DNA from: Chalara sp. BL73
Taxonomy: Eukaryota > Ascomycota > Leotiomycetes > Helotiales
Direction of reading: 5' to 3'
Length of the DNA: 64,000 nucleotides
NCBI GenBank assembly: GCA_918026815.1
Contig: CAKJVC010000012.1
Span: forward strand, 372,001-436,000
The notes below the pieces were generated by a model that was not told the origin of the DNA, did not search any database, and saw only the letters and a program-made list of their open reading frames with translations. The position numbers and the translations under genes are program-made. Below are positions 34,523 to 44,362 of this stretch, one piece after another; positions within the stretch are counted from its first letter, which is position 1; each line of letters starts with the position of its first letter.

Positions 34523-36556
34523 ATGGCCTACGAGACTAACAAGATTATCGATCTTCTCGAGATCACGGAAGACAACGAGAACGGTTTGATTTTTGAAAAG
34601 AATGTCTCCATCCCTCTCAAAGCTTCTTCCCTCCCTGTAAGATGTAATGTATATCGCCCTATACCACAAACGCCAAACCGAAAATTTCCCGTGCTGGTGA
34701 CCTATGGGCCATATGGGAAGGATATTCCTTATGACAAGTAAGTGTTCCGGATTTTGCACTGTAGTGCTAGTCCATCCAATATCATAGTTAAAGCTCATGG
34801 GATGTATAGCTTTTTCGCAAAATCCTTCTCTGAGGTGAATCCGGAGCACAAGAGTAAATACAGTGCCTGGGAGACCCCGGACCCGGTATTCTGGACATCA
34901 AAGGGATATGTGATTGTTCGCTGTGATGAGAGAGGCTTGGGACAGAGTCCTGGGCTGCTAGACACCATGTCTCGGGGCACAAGTGAATGCTTCTTTGACG
35001 TTGTCGAGTGGGCTGCGGAACAGCCTTGGTCATCTGGCAAGGTCGGATTACTGGGAATTAGTTATTATGCCGGTATATATCGCTTTCGTCTACGCATCAG
35101 CGCTCGTGAGCTAACCTGCGTGAACAGGCAGTCAATGGCGTGTGGCGGCGCGCAGGCCGAAAGGCTTGGCAGCAATCATCCCTTGGGAAGGGATGACGGA
35201 CTACTATCGTGACCGCTGCCGACACGGTGGCATATTCTCGGACGGCTTCATTCAATTCTGGTGGAATCGGCAGGTTATCATGAATCAGTATGGAAGACCC
35301 GGCCGTGCCGCTTCGAGATGGGGAGAAGACACGATCGAAGGAGATCTGCCAGAGGAGGTCCTCGCTCAGAACCGGAATGATCAAAATATCGACAACGAGA
35401 ATAACAGATTTCTCGATGATCCATACTACGCCTCAAAGGAATTCAACCTGGAGGACATTGAAGTGCCGGTTTTGTCTGTGGCCAACTGGGGCGGGATCCT
35501 GCTGCATCTAAGGGGTATGTCAAAAGTAGCCTGAATTGACTTGGCTCGTGCTTACACCTCTTCTAGGTAATGTTAATGGGTACTCATGGGCGGGATCAAA
35601 GTTCAAATATTTGCGATTCATAACCGGTCGTCACGATTTGCCTTTCTATTACAAAGAGGAGGTTGAAGTACAAAAGTCATTCCTCGATGCTTTCCTTAAA
35701 GACGAAGACACGGTCGGATGGTCCGTTCCCGGGAAAGTGTCGCCTGTAAGCGTGGTTCTCCGTAAAGGGAATGTCGGATTCAATAATGCCGAAGCAGAGA
35801 AGGTATATGAGAGACGAAGCGAGAAGGCATGGCCATTGGAAGGAACTCAATACACGAAGTTCTACCTCACGCCGGAAAAGCAGCTTCAAGTACAGGCGCC
35901 GATACTTGATTCACCGGTCCTATCTTACGAAGCACTTGGGACTATACAGGATCCAAAGATTGTGCAATTCACAAGCGCGCCATTCGAAGAAGATACAGAG
36001 ATCACTGGTCATGTAACTGCACATCTCAATATTTCCACGACACCAGATTCGCAATCCATTGATCCAGAAAAAGACATCGATGTCTTCCTGACTTTGCGTT
36101 ACATTTCTCCAGCTGGCACAGAAGTCTTCTATACCGGTACAGCAGGAGATCCTGTTCCCTTGTCTAAGGGCTGGCTGCGCGTATCGCTTCGCAAGGTCGC
36201 CACGGATCATCCTCGCCACTCATCCTACCAACCACACCGCGAGTATCGCTCTAAAGATGTGCAGGAGGTCAAGCCAGATGTGCCATATGCGTTTGATGTT
36301 GAGATCTGGCCAACAAATGTTGTTGCTGAGAAGGGTGGACGAATTGTATTGGAGGTTTCCTCTGGTGACACCCAGGGCTGTGGGATTTTCACCCATAATA
36401 ACGAGAAGGATCGGTAGGTTTTGCTCATATAGACCCAGTTTCATGTTGCTAACCACTCCTGAAAGGTCCAAAGCGAAATTTTCCGGCTTGAACAACATCC
36501 ATTTTGGAGATGGGAAGGAAAACTATGTCACCCTGCCAATTGTGCCTCGCAGATAG
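34523..36556 (+). CDS. CocE/NonD family serine hydrolase
   Basis: A 600-residue alpha/beta hydrolase of the X-Pro dipeptidyl-peptidase S15/CocE group. It is encoded by five exons (34523-34737, 34810-35072, 35128-35514, 35567-36413 and 36466-36556), and all four introns were fixed by frame. The N-terminal catalytic fold includes YGPYGKDIPYD, VRCDERGLGQSPG and the nucleophile elbow GLLGISYYAG. GMTDYYRD and GRHDLPFYY (candidate catalytic Asp and His region) follow. The C-terminal half (ITGHVTAHLNISTTPDS, DVFLTLRYISPAG, WPTNVVAEKGGRIVLEV) is the jelly-roll domain of CocE-type esterases. No signal peptide is seen. The likely reaction is ester or amide hydrolysis of a cluster intermediate; the substrate is not readable from sequence. 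Confidence 0.92.
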
Positions 36557-36698
36557 AAGATAGCTTTTAACATAGAACTTACCTGGTGGGTAGATTGGAA
36601 AATGAAAGCAATCATGGTTCAAAATCGGTTTATATCTATTTTCCTTATAAATCAGCCGCTATATGTTGAGCAAGAGCCTTTATCCACAATTTACATCG

Positions 36699-37271
36699 CT
36701 ATATCTCATCTGATTCTCCACTTTTCCTCACGCCAATCATTCCGCCCAGATCCTCCTCCAACTTCTTCCCGCCCTCCAACTCCACGGGCTTCGCCTCCGA
36801 CAAAACATACAGCATCCGCGACCAGCTCGTGGCGCTCGTGTTCCGCCACGCATGATTCGTCCCCCGCTGTACGCACGTGTCGCCGCGCTTCAAAACCCTC
36901 GTCTCCCCACCGTCAAGAATCAGCTCCACCTCGCCCTCCAGCACAACGCCGTAGTCCAGGCTGGTGGTCCGGTGCATCGGCGAGGTCTGCCCGGGTTGCA
37001 TGTCCACGATGCGCAGCACCGTGCCGCCTGGGATCACGAGCCCCGGCGGCGCAGACAGGTAGCTGCTGTAGGAGCTGATATCGGCGGGCTTAGATAGGTC
37101 CGCTGGGAACGCCGACGTGCAGTACCCGAGGAAGAACTTCGCGCCTCCGGCATCGGTCCATGATGCGCTGGTTGGGATGGTGCTGTCTATGGTTGCGGTG
37201 CCGTCTGCGGCATGCGTTGTTATGTAACGGTTCAGTGCTGGGAGTGGGCTGGGGTCGGTGTGGTTGGCCAT
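36699..37271 (-). CDS. Small cupin-domain protein
   Basis: A 190-residue protein with a single C-terminal cupin barrel. The typical core runs through PGQTSPMHRTTSLDYGVVLEG, then VELILDGGETRVLKRGDTCVQRGTNHAW. The His/Glu metal set of enzyme cupins is only partly present (one His in MHRT, none directly with DYG, and NHAW), so both a metal enzyme and a binding or isomerase role remain possible. The ATG at 37271 (MANHTDPSPLP) is preferred because the open frame upstream of it looks like 5' untranslated sequence. It is convergent with the hydrolase and divergent from the fumarylacetoacetase paralogue, sharing that promoter and its G-rich motif. Confidence 0.85.
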   Translation of the reverse strand: MANHTDPSPLPALNRYITTHAADGTATIDSTIPTSASWTDAGGAKFFLGYCTSAFPADLSKPADISSYSSYLSAPPGLVIPGGTVLRIVDMQPGQTSPMHRTTSLDYGVVLEGEVELILDGGETRVLKRGDTCVQRGTNHAWRNTSATSWSRMLYVLSEAKPVELEGGKKLEEDLGGMIGVRKSGESDEI

Positions 37272-37889
37272 GGTGAAGGTTTGATGAGGAAATAGAATGG
37301 GCTGGGGTACGGGCATGAAATTTTGATCGCTCTGCAACCTAAATATGAACGCCAATTCGCAATTATCTAGAATATTACAGTGAACCGGTCTCGAACAGGT
37401 CATGGTTCCGGATAACGGTACGGTGGGGGTGGGGGTGGATAGACGGCTCGGTCTTCGGAGTATGCTTTGTATTTTACCTCGCCATTATTGACTAGTTGTT
37501 CTTGAATTACGACCTTGCACTCTTTTCCCATGCCGATACACAGCTCAGCGATGTGTGGACAATTAATACTTGCATTGTAACAGCCATCCTTGCATGAGCC
37601 AAAAAGGTGGATCATTGCTGAAAGTATTGAGCCGTGATAAACTAGAAAATTCTACCGATTAAGACGAAAGACTTCGCACAAAAACGTAAGTATTATCCAA
37701 GGAGATAGGGTCCATAATTAATTATTTCCTTTTGGAACAGGAAGTGAAACCTCACTCTCTAAGTTTCAGCGATACTTACGCCGTGGCAGTTGCATAATTA
37801 CCAATTTGCTACATCCCTTCAAGCATCACTTAAATAATATATTCCTCCACAACAGGCTCACATTCAAGGTTAAACATCCTTAGATAGTC
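37272..37889. promoter_or_regulatory. Divergent promoter, cupin and FAH-like genes
   Basis: A 618-bp divergent promoter. It has the longest G-rich motif of the window at 37421-37438. A 71-codon minus-strand frame at 37400-37615 lies here and was not accepted as a gene. Confidence 0.5.
37421..37438 (+). promoter_or_regulatory. Extended G-rich cluster motif with CGG
   Basis: Reads CGGTGGGGGTGGGGGTGG, two overlapping copies of the core beside CGG, between the divergent cupin and FAH-like genes. Confidence 0.5.
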
Positions 37890-39205
37890 ATGTTCGCCTC
37901 TCACTTCTCCATTCGCAATATTCCATTTGGAATTGCAAGTAGTGAAGGGCATCCGAAGCACTCAGCAGCTACTCGAGTCGAAGATATAGTCATATTTCTC
38001 GATGAACTTGCAAAGTATGGCTTTTTAAAATCACTGCCAGCTGCAGCAATAGATTCATTGTCTCAGGTAGGTTTCTGCCTTATGGAATCATCCACATAGC
38101 GGCATATGCTTATCTGAATATAACAGCCCGTACTCAACGACTTTGCCGCCCTACCAATATCCGTGCATCAACAAACCCGCAGTATCCTTCAGTCACTGCT
38201 CACCGAACATCCGTTAACATCTCTGCCATTAGGAACGACTGAGGCACTCAAGGATGTAACTGTGCACCTGCCAGTATTCTGCCGGGACTTCACCGATTTT
38301 TCGTGCTCCAAGGACCATGTGTTAAACGCCGGCGAGGCGATACAGAAGAATCGCTTCCTGCCCCCTGGTTTCCTACACTTTCCGATAGGTTACTCTGGCC
38401 GAGCATCTTCTATTGTTGTGTCCGGCACACCAGTCGTCAGGCCAAAAGGGCAATTCCGAAATGCTAGCGGGGATGTGATATATGGCCCAACAGAGCAGCT
38501 AGACTACGAGCTGGAACTTGGCTGTATAGTTGGTAAGCCAAGCGAACACGGCAAAAGTGTGGCAAGCAAGGATGCCGACGAGCATATATTTGGGCTAGTT
38601 CTTGTAAATGACTGGAGTGGTACGTTTGATATGCTCAAGCAGATGGGGGTTACTGCTAAACTATCGGTACAGCACGAGACATTCAAGGCCTGGAAATGCC
38701 TCCACTTGGCCCACTTAACGGGAAAAGCTTTGCGACCTCTATTTCGCCTTGGGTTATCACCTTGGATGCGCTAAAGGAATCCGCGGTCGAAGGACAGCCA
38801 CGCGAACTACAAGTAGCACCTCACCTTGCTGACCCTAACCCGAATAACAGCTATGATATAAGTCTACGGGCTGATCTGGTAACAAACCTGGGTCCTACCA
38901 CTATATGCGAGACGAACCTCAAGACAATGTACTGGAGCTTCCGGGACCTGATAGTACAGCTTACAAGCAATGGATGCAATATAAATACGGGCGATCTGTT
39001 GGCAACGGGAACGATTTCGGGCTCGACAGATGAAAGTCATGGATGTTTATTAGAGCTTACTAGTGGTGGCCAAGCAAGCTTCTCCGTGAGGGAGGGAGGA
39101 AAGAGGGTGTACCTTGAGGACAGTGATACAGTACAGATATCCGCATTGGCTTCTAATGGTGTTGGATTTGGAGAATGTAGTGGCAAGATTCTTCCAGCTC
39201 TATAG
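37890..39205 (+). CDS. Fumarylacetoacetase paralogue, His to Ser in active site
   Basis: A 400-residue FAH-family protein from exons 37890-38066, 38127-38619 and 38673-39205. The second intron (38620-38672) restores NDWSARDIQGLEMPPLGPLNGKSF, a hallmark of true fumarylacetoacetases. Metal ligands and substrate residues are kept: DFTDF, LDYELELG, NDWSARDIQ, GKSFATSISPWV and GTISG...LLELTSGG. The segment IGYHGRASS, whose His is the catalytic base in characterised FAH (His133 in mammals), reads IGYSGRASS; the codon at 38394-38396 is TCT (Ser149). FAH cleaves a C-C bond of beta-diketo acids in tyrosine catabolism. This copy is diverged and probably works on, or only binds, a cluster intermediate made after ring opening. 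Confidence 0.92.
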
Positions 39206-39861
39206 AATGAGATACTGCTTGACTTAGACAAAAACTGTACGATGGCAACAATGATGAAGTCTTCTACGCTAATCGCAGCGATAATTAAGCTAAGGAGAGT
39301 GAGATCTGTAGTGATGGTGCTCTAGCTAACCAAAGCTCTGACTAAAACCAGGGATAGCCTAACTGGTGAAGTAGTTCCTGTTTCTCTAGTTGATCGAAAA
39401 CAGAAATCACCCAAAGTTATCAGTACAAAACCACTTAATAGCACTGTTACAAATATTACTGCTGATAAATGGTCTTTAGCACTGCTTCATGACTGATTGT
39501 AGAAGTGTCTAGTATATGCTGTCAGATACCATGAGACATAAGTGAGCCCAATTCATCTACCTCCAGCAACATCTCTCCAAATAGATTTATAATCCCACGC
39601 CAGAGATTGGTGGTCGGGTGGGGGTGGGGTAAGGAGTTGAGGGTATGAATAGCGGGGTGTGGATCTGGGGTTGACATTCCCTATCTGAACTGCCGTTACA
39701 ATTCCTAGATCGGGCCGAGTTTAACCTGATCTGCGGACGGTGCTCTGCTTCCCCTCACCCAAACCCTCAACTTAGAAATTGATAGGAAACTTAAGTTGGA
39801 TCATAACGAACACGGTTTTTCAAATGCATGTTCAAAAGCTCATGCTCTAGTTGCTGCAATC
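39206..39861. promoter_or_regulatory. P450 promoter region
   Basis: About 0.65 kb upstream of the P450 start codon, with the G-rich motif at 39615-39629. No gene was seen. Confidence 0.45.
39615..39629 (+). promoter_or_regulatory. G-rich cluster motif with CGG
   Basis: Reads CGGGTGGGGGTGGGG, the full core with CGG at its 5' side, 233 bp upstream of the P450 ATG. Confidence 0.5.
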
Positions 39862-41466
39862 ATGTTGACCGACGCACTAGACCCCTCTGTGTCCTGGCTC
39901 ATTCTTGTTGCTATCTCCTCCTATATAATTTTCGTTCTAATACGTGCAGCTCTTGATCCCCTCCGCCATATACCTGGGCCTTTTCTGGCAAGACTCACTC
40001 GATTATGGTATCTTTACAGGATCTACAAAGGAGATTTCGAACTGACAAACGTTGCACTTCATGAGAAGTACGGCCCAGTCGTTCGCATAGCTCCCAACGA
40101 GTACTCTATCGACGATGTTGAGGCCGCCAAAATAATCTATGGGCATGGAAGCAACTTCATCAAAGTTTGTAACATCTCTACTATGAAAACTTTCGAAGCT
40201 TGGGGATGTAAAGTAACGTTTTTGTTCTGACTTTTGCAGGCTCCGTGGTATCTAGCATGGATGCCTCCAGATCCTAAAAAAGCATCTCTCTTTTCGGATG
40301 TAGATGCGCATCGTCATGGAATACAACGACGCAAATTTGCTTCGGCTTACTCGATGAGCAGCCTTGTTGGCTATGAGCCATTCGTCAACAATTGCACGGC
40401 GCTCTTCAAGACCAGGCTCCAAGAGGTCGCCGCGGTCGGAATTAAGGTTAATCTAGCCCATTGGTTCCAATGTTATGCTTTCGACGTCATAGGAGAGGTC
40501 ACATTTGGTCATCGATTTGGTTTCCTTGATAGCGGCAAAGATGAGCCTGGGGTTTTCGCGGCAATAGATACTAGAACTGTCTACAGTACACATATTGGAG
40601 TGTTTCCCGCTCTCCATCGTATCTGCTTCCCTTTCCTACCGAGCACTGGCGGCCACGGATATGTTGGCAAGTACACTAATGAACAAATAACGGCACGCCA
40701 AAAAGAGCTCCAGAACCCCGAGGAAAAAGAACGAGATGGCGCACCAGATTTCGTATCCAAGTTCCTCCACATCCATGAACAGAATCCGACGAAAATGACG
40801 AAACTAGACATTTTCACAGCCTGCCAGAGCAATATTGGTGCTGGGAGTGATACGACAGCCATCACTCTGTCTGCAATTTTGTACTATCTCATAAAAAATC
40901 CGGCTACTTACAAACGTCTGCAAGATGAGATCGATGAAGCTACAATGCAGGGTAAAATTTCGGACCCAATCACATTCAAGGAGGCGCAGCAACTCCCCTA
41001 TCTTCAAGCCGTCATTAAAGAAGCTCTCCGCCTACATCCAGCTACTGGCTTGCCTCTGGCCCGCGTCGTACCGGCTGCCGGTGCAACGATCGCCGGGATC
41101 GATTTCCCTGGCGGCGCTACTGTTGGGATCAACGCATGGGTTGCCCATCAGAATACGTACATCTACGGAGCAGACGCACATATCTGGCGACCCGAGCGGT
41201 GGTCGGAATTTGAGCGGGACGGGAAAGGCGCGCAGGTGGAAGGTTATTTCTTCGCTTTTGGCATGGGAAGTCGGACATGCATCGGCAAGAACCTGAGTCT
41301 CCTCGAGATCAGCAAGCTGATACCGCAGCTGCTGAAGGCCTTTGATTTTGTACTCGACGAGGAGCTACAAGATACGAAGTGGAAGTCGCTGAGCAGATGG
41401 TTTGTTAAACCAGAGAACTTTTATGGGAAGGTGCATTTGCGACAGCGGCATGTGGCGGAGAAGTAA
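39862..41466 (+). CDS. Cytochrome P450 monooxygenase
   Basis: A 509-residue membrane-anchored P450 from exons 39862-40164 and 40240-41466. The 75-bp intron has the uncommon donor GTTTGT and acceptor TTGCAG, and the join gives NFIKAPWYLAWMP. An N-terminal hydrophobic anchor (WLILVAISSYIIFVLI) precedes the Pro-rich hinge HIPGPFLA. The I-helix oxygen motif is GAGSDTTAI, the K-helix ExxR is EALR, and the haem loop FGMGSRTCIGKN contains the thiolate Cys448. The sequence looks like the fungal pisatin-demethylase/benzoate-hydroxylase-like group (CYP57/CYP53-type neighbourhood), but the exact family needs a search. It should act at the ER on a hydrophobic or aromatic substrate and forms the right edge of the cluster. 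Confidence 0.93.
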
Positions 41467-42016
41467 TTCAAGATGTATGACTTGAAGTCATTCTTGCAGC
41501 CTATGGCGAGCTTGGCTGAGGCTAGCTGTGCACGTTACCCAGATTTAGAATTGAAGCCTTATCTGAATATCTAGTGCCTACGTAAAAGAAGAGCTCGGTT
41601 TCTATGGGCACAAAATAAGGATTCTGCTCCACACTTCTGATATTATGAATTGGATAGTTAGTCCTGCGGTGTTGCGTTCTAATGTATATGCCTATAACCA
41701 TGGCGCATGAGGGCTTGGTACCTCATGCTCTCGCTGTATATGACTCTGAACTAAGCAATTCTATGAGCAGCTTCGAGGTAGGACTAAATTCTCGTAGAAT
41801 TAATCAAATGAGAATGGTGTGTTGCCGAAATGATTATATCACATTGTCCCAAAAACTGTTGGCATTTCTCGAAGCCTGAATGTGGCAGAATATCTAACAC
41901 AATCTAAGGCCCGATCATTTCATTTATGCCAAGTTCTGTTCCCTAACAAACTTAACCATGCTTCACCAATAGTCCTACTCGGTGTAAGAACTACCTGACC
42001 GTATTGGCTATAATGC
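41467..42016. other. Convergent intergenic region
   Basis: About 0.55 kb between the 3' ends of the P450 and deaminase genes. Nothing was recognised. Confidence 0.4.
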
Positions 42017-43376
42017 TTATTTTACTACGGCCGGGACAAACGAAGCATAAAAAGCATCAATCTCCCCAATCAACCTCCTCTTCGTCTCCGCATCAGCCCA
42101 ACACATCTCCACAGAATCCTTCTCCACCTTGGCGATCTCCTCATTCGTGAAACCGCATTTCTGCCTTACTAAAAGCAGATTATGAATCACCCAGTTACCC
42201 TCCATAAGAGCCGGGCCATCGCTGCTGATATTAATCTTGATCCCGGCGTTGAAGAGCGTGTGGATGTGGCTGAAGAGGTTCGGTTCCGTGTGGTGTCGAA
42301 CGTATGCCCATGGACAGAGCGTCATTCCAATTGCTCTCTCCTTTATTAGCTTGACAAGCTCTGGAAGCTCAGCGGTGTCCAGGCCGTGGTCTATACGGTC
42401 TGCTCCTGTTTTGGCAACAGACTCTGCTACCCTGTAACACTTATCAGTACTTTATGAGTCAAACGCACTTTCATTTGGAATATTGAGCTCGTGGCGCCTT
42501 TGAAATGCTCAGATTATGTCAGGGATTCACTTACTGACGGATGTGTTCATGTGTGTCTTTCTGCGTTACATCGCAATGACAAGTAACCCGAAACCCATCC
42601 TTCCTCGCCCGCACGAAGAGCTCCTCAAACAACGCAGGCGGACGATCGTACTCATTTCCATCGAGTCCGATAGCTACAATGATATCTCTATACGGAAGTG
42701 CAGCCTCATACGTCGCCAACGCTTCTTCAGGAGGAAGATCGCGCAGCATACACATGATCCACTGCGATTTCACCTGCCGCCGTCAGCTTATCCACCCTAA
42801 TGCACGATCACGAACTAACATTAAACTCCTTCTCAGCCTCAATACTCGCCTTTCGGAGACCACCCATCGCAAGCTCCAGCGCCACGCCACGCCGCGTATG
42901 CGCCTGTGGATCGAAAAATACCTCAACATATCTAACATTCATCTCCGCAACTCGCACGAAATACTCCATCGCGAGCTCATAGAAATCCTCCTCCTTCCTT
43001 AAAACCTCCATTCCTCCATAATAAGCCTCAAAGAATGCGGATACGTGGTTCGCGCCCTTGATACTACGCGGTTCAAGGAGATTATACGCCTCTTTCAGCT
43101 CCTCCAGCGAATGGAAGTCTTTGTTGAGGCGATTGGAATGGAGAGTGATGCCGTTGCGTTGGGCGAGCTTCCAGCGGAGTTCCGGGAATAGGGTCCCTTC
43201 GACGTGGACGTGGAGCTCGATCTTGGGGACTGCGAGCTCGAAAAGGTAAGTAAGTGGGATTGCAATGGGCTGGTTGACGGTGGGGGATGCTCGCCTCCAG
43301 CTATAAAGGGATCTTTCGCCTCCTGAACCTCATGCTTCCATTGCTGTATGGTTTTATATGGAATCGGTCGTTCCAT
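42017..43376 (-). CDS. Adenosine-deaminase-family protein
   Basis: A 383-residue amidohydrolase from exons 43376-43329, 43269-42820, 42773-42535 and 42431-42017. The metal-binding start PKIELHVHVEG, the RIDHGLDTAE His and the SSDGP Asp place it in the adenosine/adenine deaminase family. Three signatures differ from standard enzymes: HAGE reads HCDV, TxCPxSN reads TLCPWAYV, and the SDDP pair reads SDGP. This subgroup may therefore use another N-substituted purine or a different substrate. The first intron (43270-43328, weak donor GTTCAG) is the least certain. It is chosen because the catalytic frame has a stop upstream and no ATG, and this join gives a plausible 16-residue start MERPIPYKTIQQW. 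Confidence 0.82.
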
Positions 43377-44362
43377 CTCGATAGGCACTTCAACAAATTC
43401 AAGTGTTGCTCTCACAAAAAGTGACGATGTTTGAATACGTGCCTGAAGAATGGCTGGTCAGCCACAGTATATTAAGATACGAGAACTTGCCACTTTTGAC
43501 CTAGCCTGTTTTAACTACTCTTATGATGGCCGGAGCCGACCACGTCTGTTGCATGTATGTCTGGTATTAATTCCAGTTTAGGCGTATTCTAGCTTATGAT
43601 CCGTGGTCTTGAAGCAGCGCGGAAACAGGGCGTGTGATGTCAAAGAGTCACGTGCTCATTCCCTTGACAATTAAGTCTCGTTCTACATCCATTGTTGCTT
43701 TGAGGCTCATGGATTGCATCTTTGCTAGGCTCCTTATAATCCGACAAGCTCGGTATTTACGCATCATCAAAATAAGCCACGAGTTACAGGCCTGGTTGAA
43801 TCACGTCACAAATGGTGAATTAACCACGATTTAAATCGTGAATCAGACTTTAGATGGCTAGACAATCTTCCAAAATTATAGTTCATAAAATGTTATAATT
43901 GAAAAGACGAACTGTATGTCAAGTTCCGAAGCATTGATCGTGCTGTGTCTGGTGGTGGTCACTGCATCATTTTCGGGATTGGTATGTCAGTCAATGTAGT
44001 GCAGCAGCCTACGATAGATTCACAAATTGACTTTGAGCGCGTATGGAATATATGTTTTGTAGAATTCAGTTCAAAGGGTCTGAGTTCGTCAGCTGATGGC
44101 TGGACGAATCTTCCCCCGTGGCTTCCTGTCGTAGCTTGTATTAATTGATTTATAAATGCTCTTCGACCTTCTTATGTCGGCGATTACTCTAATTCGACTC
44201 TGCCCTCAACTTCTCCTGCGCCTTCCAGTAGTATTACCAAATCAAAAAACCTGGAGGCTTTGAGAGGGAGACTGACAAGTTTCAGCAGGATTATTTGACA
44301 TTGTCTGGACCGTTGAGATGCTTTAGCAGTGTACCGGGGCCAGCTGATGAGACCCAATGCAG
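43377..44362. promoter_or_regulatory. Deaminase promoter and intergenic region
   Basis: About 1 kb between the deaminase start and the end of the HET gene. No gene was supported; the frames at 43634-44148 are unconvincing. Confidence 0.4.

Noticed and set aside
37400..37615. 71-codon minus-strand frame with four Cys and a poly-Pro tail
   Set aside because: It lies across the G-rich motif in a divergent promoter; the poly-Pro tail is just the translated motif. No other support.
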